In this document: positions 47,301-51,586 of the stretch, in pieces | Numbering within the stretch: position 1 is the stretch's first letter | How the letters are laid out: each line of letters starts with the position of its first letter | Source: Ephydatia muelleri | Taxonomy: Eukaryota; Porifera; Demospongiae; Spongillida; Spongillidae | Reading direction: 5' to 3' | NCBI GenBank assembly: GCA_013339895.1 | Contig: JABACO010000003.1 | Location: 12,287,754-12,351,753 of the forward strand | DNA length: 64,000 nt | The notes under the pieces: generated by a model | The model's database searches: none | What the model was told of the DNA's origin: nothing | The model's input: the letters and a program-made list of their open reading frames with translations, nothing else | Position numbers and translations under genes: made by a program

Positions 47301-49976
47301 TGGGGTGTTGTATGAGGTTGATATGATCTAATTTCCATGATAGAATTGCCTTGGATTTTACACTGTGTCCTGTTCATTTATACCTGTCACAAAGTTTTGA
47401 TCATAAAAAGTAAGGTATTGGATATACATGACTGCAAGTCAACCTAGTACTTATTCATAATGTCATATTGCATGTACACATGCATGAACCCGTGTCTGTT
47501 TATTGCAGCATGACTGCAGAAGAGCATGCGCATGTCTTCATGATGAGCCTAACAACATGATGACTATTAATAATGTACATGGGTAGTGGCATGAAACCAC
47601 ACCTGCTGTGATTGAGTCCTTTCCTGAGTTGCTGGTACATGTATGTCTAATTACTATTAGTTGCTTTATTTTATTATATATTAGGTTCAAATGAATACCT
47701 AAAAAATAAAGTCGAACTCAGCAGAATTTCATATTATTTTTCTTTGTAGAATTCTTTGCTTGGAAAACGGTGGGTTCTAAATTGCACATATAATCAAGCC
47801 AGTTTTGAGTTTTCCAACTCCATACAACGCTCATCACAAATGTTCATGGAGCTTGTCATTGATAAAGCAGTTTATTAAATTCCCTATCATCACACACCTT
47901 GTCTGCTCTTGTCATGGAAATGATTGAAGAATAATCTTTTTATCCAATGGTCCTGCAGCGAGATTATATTTTAATTGTCCCTCTGACTACTATTACCTCA
48001 TTCTCAGCTCTTTCATCAGAAACAGAAAACATATTACATTCTAAAGGTTAATGCTCAATTAGTCACGATTGTTTATGTAATAATAGATGTGTTACATTTT
48101 GACATTGATTTATTTGTATCTTTTCAGGTTTCCCCAGATCAGTTCCATCATCTGTTGAAAGGGCTGAAATCGGGCTGTCCTCCACATGGTGGAATTGCTC
48201 TTGGTAAGACATTTTCCTGATGTCGATTGATTACAATTTGCATCATCAACAAATTAGGTACACTTATCTGTACACGGTTTGCAAATTCTAGGTCCCAAAA
48301 ACAAGTATGACAGTTACAAAGTCGTCAATCACAGACATGACAATGAGGCATGTTAAATGAGAGAGGAGCTGAGTAAGCTCAGTGCATTTAACCCTAGTGT
48401 CATTAAAACTGTGCGAGTTCAGGGAATACACACCTTTCTTGTACAATAAATTCTAGCTGCGACAGGTTCCTTATGGTTCCAGTATTGCGAGAAGTTACCC
48501 TAAGGTATACATGTACATCACTACTGCTGGTTACTATGTACATGCAACATGTAACATGTGTACACCAAATACAACACAATTCTTTTAAATTAATAATTTG
48601 GACCATACTAACTGTACTTGTTAGTAATGGTGCAAGCAACAAGATTTACCATACTTCAGCGATTAAATTAAATAAATATTGATATGTTGGTGATTCCAGT
48701 ATATTCATCAAGTTGATATTGTAACTATTATAACAGTTTACTACTAAACTAAAAGCAACTAGTCAATGTTAATAAATTCCAAGATTTGAGGTAATAACTT
48801 ATCATGTCATCCTGATTAGACCAATTGATTTAGAGGGTCTTGATTTAGTTATGTAACTGTCTGTTACTAAACCTTTGCCATTTTAAATTTAGCTATCTAA
48901 CTGAAATTAATTCTGAGAAGTAACCATTTAAAACCTTAGTGCTCATTTTTGCATAATGTCATCATGCATAAAAGATATATTCAAAACCCAGTTGTTCCAA
49001 AATCTCCATTTATTTGCCTAGCATCCAGTGTATGATAGGCATTCAGTTCACATCAGGTGATGCTCGTAGGCAGTGATCTATTCTGGATAGCTGACACACT
49101 ATGGAAGGAAACAAAGGAGGGTCTATTGAGATAGTGTAAAATGGAACAAGACACATTCATTTACTCAGCGCTCATCTGCAGTTGGCAAATGTACTATATC
49201 AGGACCCATGTCCTATGGATTCACTAGTGTTGTTTATATCGATTGTTAAGAAACTATAATAGTCCACTCTATCCATTTGGCATGATGCATGCATGCCCAT
49301 ATCTTCCATTTCAAGAAGCTACATGACCTTGTAGAATCAGAATTTCTACTAAACCTAATGATAATTCACACTGCAAAATGCATTTAGTTGTGTCACATCT
49401 CCAACAACCGCATACAAGTGCTACCACTGTGTACATTTCAATTCGAATGCCATGTGGTAATTCCCAATGGGCAGCTATCCAAGTGCAATGCATCCATTGC
49501 ATCTGCATACAAGGAAAGTTGTGTTTGCAAAGCTTCTTCTTTTGAACACCGAAAACCTAACGTACACTGTAAATGGTCTGTCATTTAGATTGTTACATAA
49601 TTAGGTGAAATTGCAATCACAATAGGCAAGAGATCAGTGTAAGTGTGCCTAAGAGCATCTCCACATTTAACTCAAATGTGAATATGACTCATTACTTATT
49701 GTGTGTTCATTTATGCTGATATTGTTATGATTTGCTAGCTCTTAGTGTTTACACAGTATATCATTTTTATTGTTCATTTCAAAGTTTGAGCATTACATTT
49801 TGATTTTAGGTTTTGACAGACTGATGGCATTGTTATGCCATGCAGAAAGCTTAAGGGATGTGATTGCATTTCCAAAGTCATTTCGTGGCAAAGATCTTCT
49901 TACAGGTGCTCCAGCTGATGTTGATAGATCAGATCTAAAAGAGTATCATATTGCATTGAACACTAGTGTAAAGTGA
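1312..49976 (+). CDS. DARS2: Mitochondrial aspartyl-tRNA synthetase, 16 exons, 5' end missing
   Basis: Class II aminoacyl-tRNA synthetase that charges mitochondrial tRNA(Asp) with aspartate in the matrix. Exons: 1312-1404, 3066-3164, 8183-8306, 8706-8752, 14629-14700, 15204-15308, 31794-31940, 32864-32902, 32960-33013, 35885-35983, 38003-38140, 39407-39545, 44184-44272, 44750-44860, 48128-48203, 49810-49976. They join in frame to 532 codons plus TGA, with GT...AG junctions. Family signatures seen: [24 protein letters not shown], motif 2 ([18 protein letters not shown]), [54 protein letters not shown], motif 3 (GGIALGFDR) and the C-terminal [13 protein letters not shown]. The mitochondrial/bacterial insertion region (exons 9-11) is present but diverged. 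Human DARS2 (about 645 aa) aligns from roughly residue 118, so the targeting peptide and most of the OB fold are absent here. The introns carry almost all the transposons of the window. Confidence 0.96.
2190..2226. repeat. 14-bp AT-rich hairpin
   Basis: TGTAATATAAAGTA (2190-2203) is the exact reverse complement of 2213-2226, with a 9-nt loop. It lies just before a longer foldback. Confidence 0.8.
2245..2322. repeat. Perfect 35-bp inverted repeat with 8-nt loop
   Basis: Arms 2245-2279 and 2288-2322 are exact reverse complements (starts GGAGAATTGAATAATGGAG), loop CCCCATCC. No coding sense was found. The perfect identity points to a recent foldback or a short MITE within the intron. Confidence 0.92.
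3066..3164 (+). CDS. DARS2: DARS2 exon
   Basis: 33 codons, phase 0/0, acceptor TTGTCAG and donor GTAAGT. Reads [19 protein letters not shown] then LPFSISD, the conserved PTGEIEI ... LPFEI stretch that links the OB fold to the catalytic core. Confidence 0.92.
3165..6600. other. Intron sequence, no gene recognised
   Basis: AT-rich DARS2 intron. Only short random open frames are present. Stretches of alternating TGCATGCATGCAT occur near 5895-5985. A 24-bp stretch ending GACTGCAAGACATTAAG near 4508-4531 recurs with small changes near 37708-37730, so a dispersed repeat edge is likely. Confidence 0.5.
6600..7770 (-). pseudogene. Decayed piggyBac-type transposase
   Basis: The minus strand gives scattered matches to piggyBac transposases in several frames. 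[20 protein letters not shown] (near 7580-7720) matches the conserved segment before the first catalytic aspartate. [18 protein letters not shown] (near 6975-7035) matches the segment near the C-terminus found in the two better-kept piggyBacs of this window ([17 protein letters not shown]). Many stops and frame changes separate them, and ends were not resolved. It is older than the other piggyBacs here. It lies in the DARS2 intron, antisense to the gene. Confidence 0.65.
8183..8306 (+). CDS. DARS2: DARS2 exon
   Basis: 124 nt, phase 0 in and phase 1 out, acceptor TTTTAG and donor GTTAGT. Reads [15 protein letters not shown] and a conserved helix ([15 protein letters not shown]); start of the class II catalytic domain. 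Confidence 0.94.
8706..8752 (+). CDS. DARS2: DARS2 exon
   Basis: 47 nt micro-exon, phase 1 in and 0 out, acceptor CAACAG and donor GTTAGC. Encodes [16 protein letters not shown], the highly conserved ETPTL motif 1 neighbourhood. Confidence 0.95.
9132..11343 (-). pseudogene. piggyBac 1 transposase, broken
   Basis: DDE_Tnp_1_7-type transposase, read N to C from 11343 leftward. Order of parts: an N-terminal module ([20 protein letters not shown]); an acidic linker; the segment [20 protein letters not shown]; catalytic [13 protein letters not shown] (near 10345-10385); [20 protein letters not shown] with the second catalytic aspartate (near 10060-10110); [22 protein letters not shown]-terminal cysteine-rich domain (CQVCPVG ... 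YYCCLKCS ... [15 protein letters not shown]) ends near 9160. The parts fall in at least four frames, so several frameshifts have accumulated. Cut-and-paste mobility at TTAA is the known role of the family. Same subfamily as piggyBac 2 by both end modules. Confidence 0.88.
11360..14300 (-). mobile_element. hAT transposon 1 nested in piggyBac 1
   Basis: It carries a five-exon hAT transposase gene and is bordered on each side by clusters of the motif GGCGTGAGA. About 30 bp (CGTGAGATAG ... GGCGTGAGA) is shared between 11367-11396 and 14263-14292 in direct, not inverted, orientation. The exact ends and 8-bp target duplication were not resolved; a right end at TATGTCTG near 14310 is one candidate. 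Confidence 0.75.
11657..14121 (-). CDS. hAT transposase, five exons, reading frame open
   Basis: Exons on the minus strand: 14121-13120 (a second ATG is at 14061), 13061-12842, 12778-12509, 12441-12198, 12128-11657. Introns are short (about 60-70 nt) and all junctions keep the frame: [50 protein letters not shown]. That gives 735 aa (715 from the inner ATG). Parts: a BED-like finger ([12 protein letters not shown] ... HMEKAMH) near residue 115; an RNase H-like core starting [12 protein letters not shown] (first catalytic D); [13 protein letters not shown] (second); and the C-terminal hATC dimerisation region ([19 protein letters not shown]). No disabling change was seen by eye. It could be an active or recently active element. 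Confidence 0.85.
14629..14700 (+). CDS. DARS2: DARS2 exon
   Basis: 24 codons, phase 0/0, acceptor TTTACAG and donor GTAAGA. Encodes [19 protein letters not shown] then QSPQQ, which continues directly into the next exon. The preceding intron holds the piggyBac/hAT composite. Confidence 0.96.
15204..15308 (+). CDS. DARS2: DARS2 exon (motif 2)
   Basis: 35 codons, phase 0/0, acceptor TTTCCCCAG and donor GTATGT. Encodes [20 protein letters not shown] and [15 protein letters not shown], including the class II motif 2 arginine that contacts ATP. Confidence 0.98.
15309..16250. other. Intron sequence, no gene recognised
   Basis: DARS2 intron between exon 15204-15308 and the transposon nest. A minus-strand open stretch near 15919-16101 may be further hAT debris but is not assignable. 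Confidence 0.4.
16254..17820 (-). pseudogene. hAT 2 transposase, central and C-terminal part, broken
   Basis: Read leftward: [15 protein letters not shown] (17515-17570); [20 protein letters not shown] and [14 protein letters not shown] (about 17345-17481); [20 protein letters not shown] and [16 protein letters not shown] (17170-17302), the hAT 'RAxxN ... CxSHTLD' core; then [20 protein letters not shown] with [11 protein letters not shown] (16260-16420), the hATC dimerisation domain. Several frameshifts and stops are present. Upstream N-terminal codons lie at 22389-22604 and 25370-25510. Confidence 0.8.
17821..18091 (-). repeat. 3' LTR of the Gmr1-like element
   Basis: 271 bp, near-identical to 22128-22388. 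On the element strand it starts TGTGAAGGTC and ends GTCACA. It holds an AATAAA-type signal (within GGAAATAAATATC). Confidence 0.95.
18174..20700 (-). pseudogene. pol region of the Gmr1-like element: INT-RT-RH (fossil)
   Basis: Order on the minus strand: integrase HHCC finger ([13 protein letters not shown] ... CKNCPSC, 20515-20655); integrase core ([18 protein letters not shown]; about 19990-20440); GPF/Y-type tail ([19 protein letters not shown]; about 19650-19760); reverse transcriptase ([23 protein letters not shown]; about 18680-19410); RNase H ([22 protein letters not shown]; about 18180-18520). The integrase core, RT and RNase H are encoded in one long open stretch, so the order is a real property of the element. 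Confidence 0.92.
21189..22127 (-). pseudogene. gag region of the Gmr1-like element (fossil)
   Basis: The first part is an extended Arg/Glu-rich coiled coil built from a 15-residue repeat of the type [15 protein letters not shown] (about 21600-21900). A gag core with [20 protein letters not shown] and [13 protein letters not shown] follows (21190-21446), similar to SCAN/retrotransposon gag domains. Capsid-type structural role is inferred from family. Confidence 0.8.
22128..22388 (-). repeat. 5' LTR of the Gmr1-like element
   Basis: 261 bp, TG...CA termini on the element strand, directly abutting TTTAC on its outer side. A clear tRNA primer-binding site was not recognised at its inner edge. 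Confidence 0.93.
22389..22589 (-). pseudogene. hAT 2 zinc-finger segment stranded between two insertions
   Basis: Minus-strand reading [19 protein letters not shown] then [20 protein letters not shown] and [11 protein letters not shown]-x-C with HIxSMKH resembles the CGGBP1-type finger found at the N-terminus of some hAT transposases. It is bounded on the left by the LTR element (TTTAC) and on the right by piggyBac 2 (TATA). Confidence 0.75.
22590..25369 (-). mobile_element. piggyBac transposon 2, flanked by TATA instead of TTAA
   Basis: The left end AGTGCCGAGAGT (after TATA 22586-22589) and right end ACGTCCGGCGTT (before TATA 25370-25373) are imperfect inverted repeats. Sub-terminal copies of GTTAGGTATACCTAAC-type palindromes occur inside both ends (22605-22655; 25140-25360). 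Removing the element and one TATA restores an open hAT 2 frame (TTLIYRLKAV), which fixes the borders. Length 2780 bp. Confidence 0.82.
22815..25013 (-). pseudogene. piggyBac 2 transposase, lightly broken
   Basis: Starts [20 protein letters not shown] at 25013 with an N-terminal module like piggyBac 1. A frameshift lies near 24810, then a 441-codon open stretch (24807-23482) with [19 protein letters not shown] (first catalytic Asp, near 24040) and [20 protein letters not shown] (second, near 23755). After another frameshift near 23500 and at least two in-frame TGA codons, it ends in a cysteine-rich domain (RVCPKPAP ... YVCVKCS ... [15 protein letters not shown]; 22815-22925). Family role: TTAA cut-and-paste transposition. 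Confidence 0.88.
25550..25720. repeat. Left sub-terminal repeats of hAT 3
   Basis: Five tandem units of about 31-35 bp, each holding ACAATACAATATATTG and ATTCCATTATAAC. They are likely transposase-binding sub-terminal repeats of hAT 3, matched by those near 28208-28385. Confidence 0.88.
25943..27642 (-). pseudogene. hAT 3 transposase, lightly broken
   Basis: Begins [20 protein letters not shown] at 27642. A BED-type finger follows ([20 protein letters not shown] then HIKQKHP). After a frameshift near 27320 comes [19 protein letters not shown]. An in-frame TAA (27143-27145) precedes the catalytic core [20 protein letters not shown] (first Asp), [17 protein letters not shown] (second Asp) and [12 protein letters not shown]. 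The C-terminal hATC part is [16 protein letters not shown] and ends in an acidic tail. About two breaks, so a young copy. Confidence 0.88.
28208..28385. repeat. Right sub-terminal repeats of hAT 3
   Basis: Five units of about 35 bp (TACAATACAATATATTGGTA then TTGTTAACTAC) and further ACAATATATTGCAATATATTG. They share the CAATACAATATATTG core with the left array. Confidence 0.88.
28420..29400. other. No gene recognised
   Basis: Contains the probable 5' end of hAT 2 (to about 28490 or beyond) and unassigned AT-rich intron sequence. A CpG-richer patch lies at 28420-28700. Confidence 0.4.
29400..30245 (-). pseudogene. hAT-family (ZNF862-like) transposase remnant
   Basis: Read leftward from about 30245: [51 protein letters not shown]; then [20 protein letters not shown] with [16 protein letters not shown] (29735-29880); then [15 protein letters not shown] (29590-29640) in another frame. 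This series matches the ZNF862/hAT-like proteins (HRLELAIKDALK ... YLYEKSPKK ... SLSEDxxxKSTDRAKLKGY ... WKDxKxLIGCA). Several frame changes. The N-terminal end stops abruptly where the Harbinger fragment begins. Confidence 0.75.
30250..30925 (+). pseudogene. PIF/Harbinger transposase, 5' part
   Basis: The open stretch 30344-30925 reads [56 protein letters not shown] and [20 protein letters not shown], the N-terminal half of HARBI1-like transposases (VExRxxDxxxFxNFLRM ... [18 protein letters not shown] ... STVSxIVxETCxAI). After DYLRPSL the match ends, so the DDE half is deleted or diverged. Inserted next to, and probably into, the hAT remnant. Sense to DARS2. Confidence 0.85.
30926..31793. 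other. Intron, no gene recognised
   Basis: AT-rich end of the 16.5-kb DARS2 intron. No exon or transposon match was seen on either strand. Confidence 0.45.
31794..31940 (+). CDS. DARS2: DARS2 exon
   Basis: 49 codons, phase 0/0, acceptor AACCAG and donor GTATGT. Begins [20 protein letters not shown] and ends [12 protein letters not shown]. It lies 16.5 kb from the previous exon, across the large transposon nest. Confidence 0.97.
31941..32863. other. Intron with one hairpin, no gene recognised
   Basis: AT-rich. Contains a 22-bp hairpin with one mismatch (GTATACATTCTGGATTACAA at 32749, arm 32749-32770; partner 32775-32796; loop TAGT). Confidence 0.6.
32864..32902 (+). CDS. DARS2: DARS2 micro-exon
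   Basis: 13 codons, phase 0/0, acceptor ATACAG and donor GTATGT. Encodes [13 protein letters not shown], the universally conserved AspRS YG(S/T)DKPD motif. Confidence 0.96.
32960..33013 (+). CDS. DARS2: DARS2 exon
   Basis: 18 codons, phase 0/0, acceptor CTTGCAG and donor GTAAAT. Encodes [18 protein letters not shown], the diverged start of the bacterial-type insertion region. The assignment rests on position and phase more than similarity. Confidence 0.75.
33641..33813. repeat. Foldback B, 73-bp arms
   Basis: Arms 33641-33713 and 33741-33813 are reverse complements with only about two mismatches (start ATTCTTGTTTTAACCAATGT); 27-nt loop. No coding content. Confidence 0.9.
33814..34397. mobile_element. 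MITE C, TIRs like the 40250-44127 transposon
   Basis: 584 bp, flanked by AAT on both sides. TIRs start GGGCTATTCCATAAAATAAT and continue TGTACACCCCTACTGATGAC, about 40 bp, imperfect. The opening resembles GGGTCATTCCAAAAACAATT of the larger element at 40250. The interior is almost entirely the minisatellite 33864-34348. Confidence 0.78.
33864..34348. repeat. G-rich minisatellite inside MITE C
   Basis: Eight or nine degenerate units of about 50-60 bp, each with GTCCAGAGGGGGTCCAATGG, then AATGTCCTAGGGGG and, in most, a CTATTGCAGTGAGATGT or CTACATCAGATGT part. Confidence 0.88.
35885..35983 (+). CDS. DARS2: DARS2 exon
   Basis: 33 codons, phase 0/0, acceptor CTACAG and donor GTACAT. Encodes [19 protein letters not shown] and [10 protein letters not shown]. 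Sequence is diverged; supported by open frame, junctions and place between recognised exons. Confidence 0.72.
36367..36449. repeat. Three tandem 26-28 bp repeats
   Basis: Unit GGACCTATATGACATGGCTA+TCGTACTC, three copies, the first lacking two bases. Confidence 0.92.
36700..37420 (+). pseudogene. Decayed DNA-transposon gene fragment
   Basis: Interrupted plus-strand coding traces: [20 protein letters not shown] (36830-36895); [17 protein letters not shown] (about 37195-37250); [17 protein letters not shown] then [12 protein letters not shown] (37280-37375). The last resembles the 'GY..xDxxKGxYxDGHxRxDVVxYR' segment common in invertebrate and fungal DDE transposase-like proteins. Exact family not settled. 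Confidence 0.45.
38003..38140 (+). CDS. DARS2: DARS2 exon
   Basis: 46 codons, phase 0/0, acceptor AAAG-AG and donor GTAAGC. The last part, [20 protein letters not shown], aligns with the human segment EEDVVLLTAGEHNKACSLL before the LGKLR motif. The exact acceptor is the least certain of the set. Confidence 0.8.
39407..39545 (+). CDS. DARS2: DARS2 exon
   Basis: 139 nt, phase 0 in and 1 out, acceptor TGTTTAG and donor GTATTA. Encodes [19 protein letters not shown] and [14 protein letters not shown], the LGKLR and WVVDFPLF core motifs. Confidence 0.96.
41055..42788 (+). pseudogene. Transposase-like protein of an unnamed widespread invertebrate family, broken
   Basis: Plus-strand segments in order: [20 protein letters not shown] (41270); [40 protein letters not shown] and [14 protein letters not shown] (41480-41655); [19 protein letters not shown] in the next frame (41660-41715); [13 protein letters not shown] and [10 protein letters not shown] (41980-42080); [20 protein letters not shown] and [11 protein letters not shown] (42370-42490). 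This is the cnidarian/arthropod/sponge protein family with CNLxELYxxFKxxxPxxxIGFSKFxxLRP, VCVCxxHQN and HFFATSHGKxxCDGxGGTxKR. At least three frame disruptions (near 41420, 41657 and 42325). RNase H-fold DDE chemistry is inferred, not shown. Confidence 0.8.
42966..43680. repeat. G-run/C-run bounded insert inside the DNA transposon
   Basis: A 27-G run (42973-42999) after GTGGGGGAA and a 24-C run (43642-43665) before TTTTCCTACGCCAC form inverted ends about 0.7 kb apart. They may be the termini of a small non-autonomous element. Homopolymer length is unreliable in assemblies. Confidence 0.5.
43046..43115. repeat. Dispersed 70-bp repeat, copy 1
   Basis: CGCCCAGCTATGGGGTATGG ... CTCCATCGGGGTCTGGGGCT ... 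CCCCAGAAGCC; about 85% like 53457-53527. Confidence 0.8.
44184..44272 (+). CDS. DARS2: DARS2 exon
   Basis: 89 nt, phase 1 in and 0 out, acceptor CAATAG and donor GTAATG. Encodes [20 protein letters not shown] and NNPTMYSQ, the HHPFTAP motif of bacterial/mitochondrial AspRS. Starts only 56 bp after the right end of a DNA transposon. Confidence 0.97.
44361..44395. repeat. (TA)n microsatellite
   Basis: About 17 TA units in the DARS2 intron. Confidence 0.98.
44750..44860 (+). CDS. DARS2: DARS2 exon
   Basis: 37 codons, phase 0/0, acceptor ATGCAG and donor GTATTT. Encodes [18 protein letters not shown] followed by [14 protein letters not shown]; active-site strands conserved from bacteria to human. 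Confidence 0.98.
45029..47227 (-). mobile_element. piggyBac transposon 3, TTAA-flanked
   Basis: TIR TCTTTATTCTCC starts after TTAA (45025-45028) and its inverse GGAGAATAAAGA ends before TTAA (47228-47231). Inside each end are inverted GTCCTTATTTAAG / CTTAAATAAGGAC repeats (45049-45090; 47170-47212). Length 2199 bp, typical of an autonomous piggyBac. Antisense to DARS2. Confidence 0.92.
45547..47047 (-). pseudogene. piggyBac 3 transposase, broken and lacking the cysteine-rich tail
   Basis: N-terminus [20 protein letters not shown] then [14 protein letters not shown] at 47047, a small basic module. Then [39 protein letters not shown] and [19 protein letters not shown] (46209-46655). A possible intron (SD|GTAAGCC ... 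[20 protein letters not shown]) leads to [10 protein letters not shown] (first catalytic Asp, about 46150) and [20 protein letters not shown] (second, about 45870-45890). The protein stops after [19 protein letters not shown] without the final region seen in piggyBacs 1 and 2. Frame changes occur near 46170 and between 46655 and 46823. Confidence 0.85.
47232..48127. other. Intron, no gene recognised
   Basis: Only short chance frames were seen. Confidence 0.45.
48128..48203 (+). CDS. DARS2: DARS2 exon (motif 3 start)
   Basis: 76 nt, phase 0 in and 1 out, acceptor TTTTCAG and donor GTAAGA. Encodes [20 protein letters not shown] then GGIALG; motif 3 is split by the intron. Confidence 0.97.
48204..49809. 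other. Intron, no gene recognised
   Basis: Last DARS2 intron, 1.6 kb. It is AT-rich and contains no recognisable element. Confidence 0.45.
49810..49976 (+). CDS. DARS2: DARS2 last exon and stop
   Basis: 167 nt, phase 1 in, acceptor ATTTTAG, ends at TGA 49974-49976. Encodes [37 protein letters not shown] and ELKPYHI-like [13 protein letters not shown]. No canonical AATAAA is obvious immediately downstream. Confidence 0.97.
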
Positions 49977-51586
49977 TGTATATGGTGCATTACATTAGTC
50001 ATTATATCATGTATGAAACTGAATCCAGGTTTTGCATTATGTATACAGCAGGATCATCAGAAGAATGATGTACTGTAAGTACGGTTTACTCTGCGGGCAT
50101 CTTGTTCCCAGTGCTGGATTTCAGCACATAACAAGGCTGCAACACCTCTTATTCTTCATTTCCTCCTACCCCTTTCACTTCCTGTTCTTTCTAATGCATG
50201 CGTGAAGGCCACATGATAAAGATGAAACCACAAGACATCAGCTGGTAAAGAGATTGATCATACCACCCCCGCACTATGACCTAAAATGTGGATTTATGAT
50301 TGTAGTGGTGGTGTTTCACAACAAATGTAGAAGTGCAATATATTTTGAAATCAAAACAACAGCCATTGCTAGATTGATGATTATATCTAATGTCCTGGGT
50401 GTCATCCCAGAGGTTTGTTTGTACACCTAGGTGTACAGACATTCAGAATAATGCCGTTTCGTTACTGTGCACCAGAACTGAAACCCCACAGCACATGCAT
50501 GTTTGTCATACTTGGCTAAATTCATTTTTAGGTCCGGCCTTCTAACCAAGTTTCCTAGGGACGTCTGGGGGAGCTTCACTTTGGCAAGCCGGTTAAAAGT
50601 TGTAGAAGAAACTAGACTTTATGTATTTAATTTCATTCACGAGCGACCGATCCTTTGTATAATCAATCCTTTTGAACTTGACTACAACTATAATCAATCT
50701 GGCATACGCGAAATTATTGATTACTTTGATTTTGCGTACGCGAATGTAAATACGCATTGATTTTAAACTTTCAAGGGTAAAGGTATAAGTTGACCACGCT
50801 TTGGGAAGGGGAGGGGGGGGGGGGGTCGTTCGAACCCATCGACCCCCCCCCCCCTCCCCGGCCCCTTCTGCGTACGCCCATGATTAATTATTGCAATATT
50901 TGTGCGACGATCTTCAGACTATTATAATCTATAATACGAATCGTTATTGTGTCTATGAGTATACCTAACCTAGGCCAAAAGTCATACTTAATACGTACGC
51001 ATTCATGGCGTTGAGATATAAGAGTACCGGCGCCAAATTTCGGAAGCGGAATGGACGAAGGAAGTCCTGTCTTCTTGATCCCTCTCATGTGGTCAGCCAC
51101 CTGGTTGACGGATAGCAACAACTATACGAGGCAGTCTCCAACAACGCTACGCACCGGAAGGTTAATGTAGTTCCCATCTCGCATGCACAGCGGTGTACGT
51201 GGACGGTGGATGGATTTATCGCCTCTACGGAAATTCAACTGCCGAGCTAGTCTTTGACACGTACGGTGACGTAATCCACGTACTGTTGGGAAATAATGAG
51301 ACTACCGGAAAGCTTCGTTTACAGAGCCGTACGCATGCAGAAAGTTGGGCCAGGGGATCTGCTAGAAGGCTATGTCGGAGAGCTACGGAAGGACCTAAAA
51401 AAATTCAGCCACACATCCTGTTCCAATGCGAGATAATGGCAGAACCATAGTGATCTCGAGAAACGCTCATAATTCAAGGAACTCCATCACTGAAAGTCAA
51501 CAAGGAATGGAAGGGCCATGTGACAGATATGGGCCTTGCTTATAATGACCACACAAAGACACTGACATGTTTTAATTCATAAGAAA
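49977..51586. other. DARS2 3' flank; unassigned open stretches
   Basis: Presumed DARS2 3' UTR, then unassigned DNA. Plus-strand open stretches at 50503-50760 (LLTKFPRDVWGSFTLASRLK) and 51193-51450 (YVDGGWIYRLYGNSTAELVF) have no family I know. A G-run/C-run inverted pair lies at 50804-50870. Confidence 0.35.
50804..50870. repeat. G-run / C-run inverted pair
   Basis: GGGAAGGGGA plus a long G run, 20 nt of spacer (TCGTTCGAACCCATCGA), then a C run with CTCCCCGGCCCCTTCTG. It ends CTGCGTACGCCCA, similar to the CTACGCCA end at 43680. Confidence 0.7.

Noticed and set aside
50888-51450. Overlapping open frames on both strands with protein-like composition
   Set aside because: No motif, no convincing splice borders and no known relatives recognised. 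Cannot decide strand or reality.
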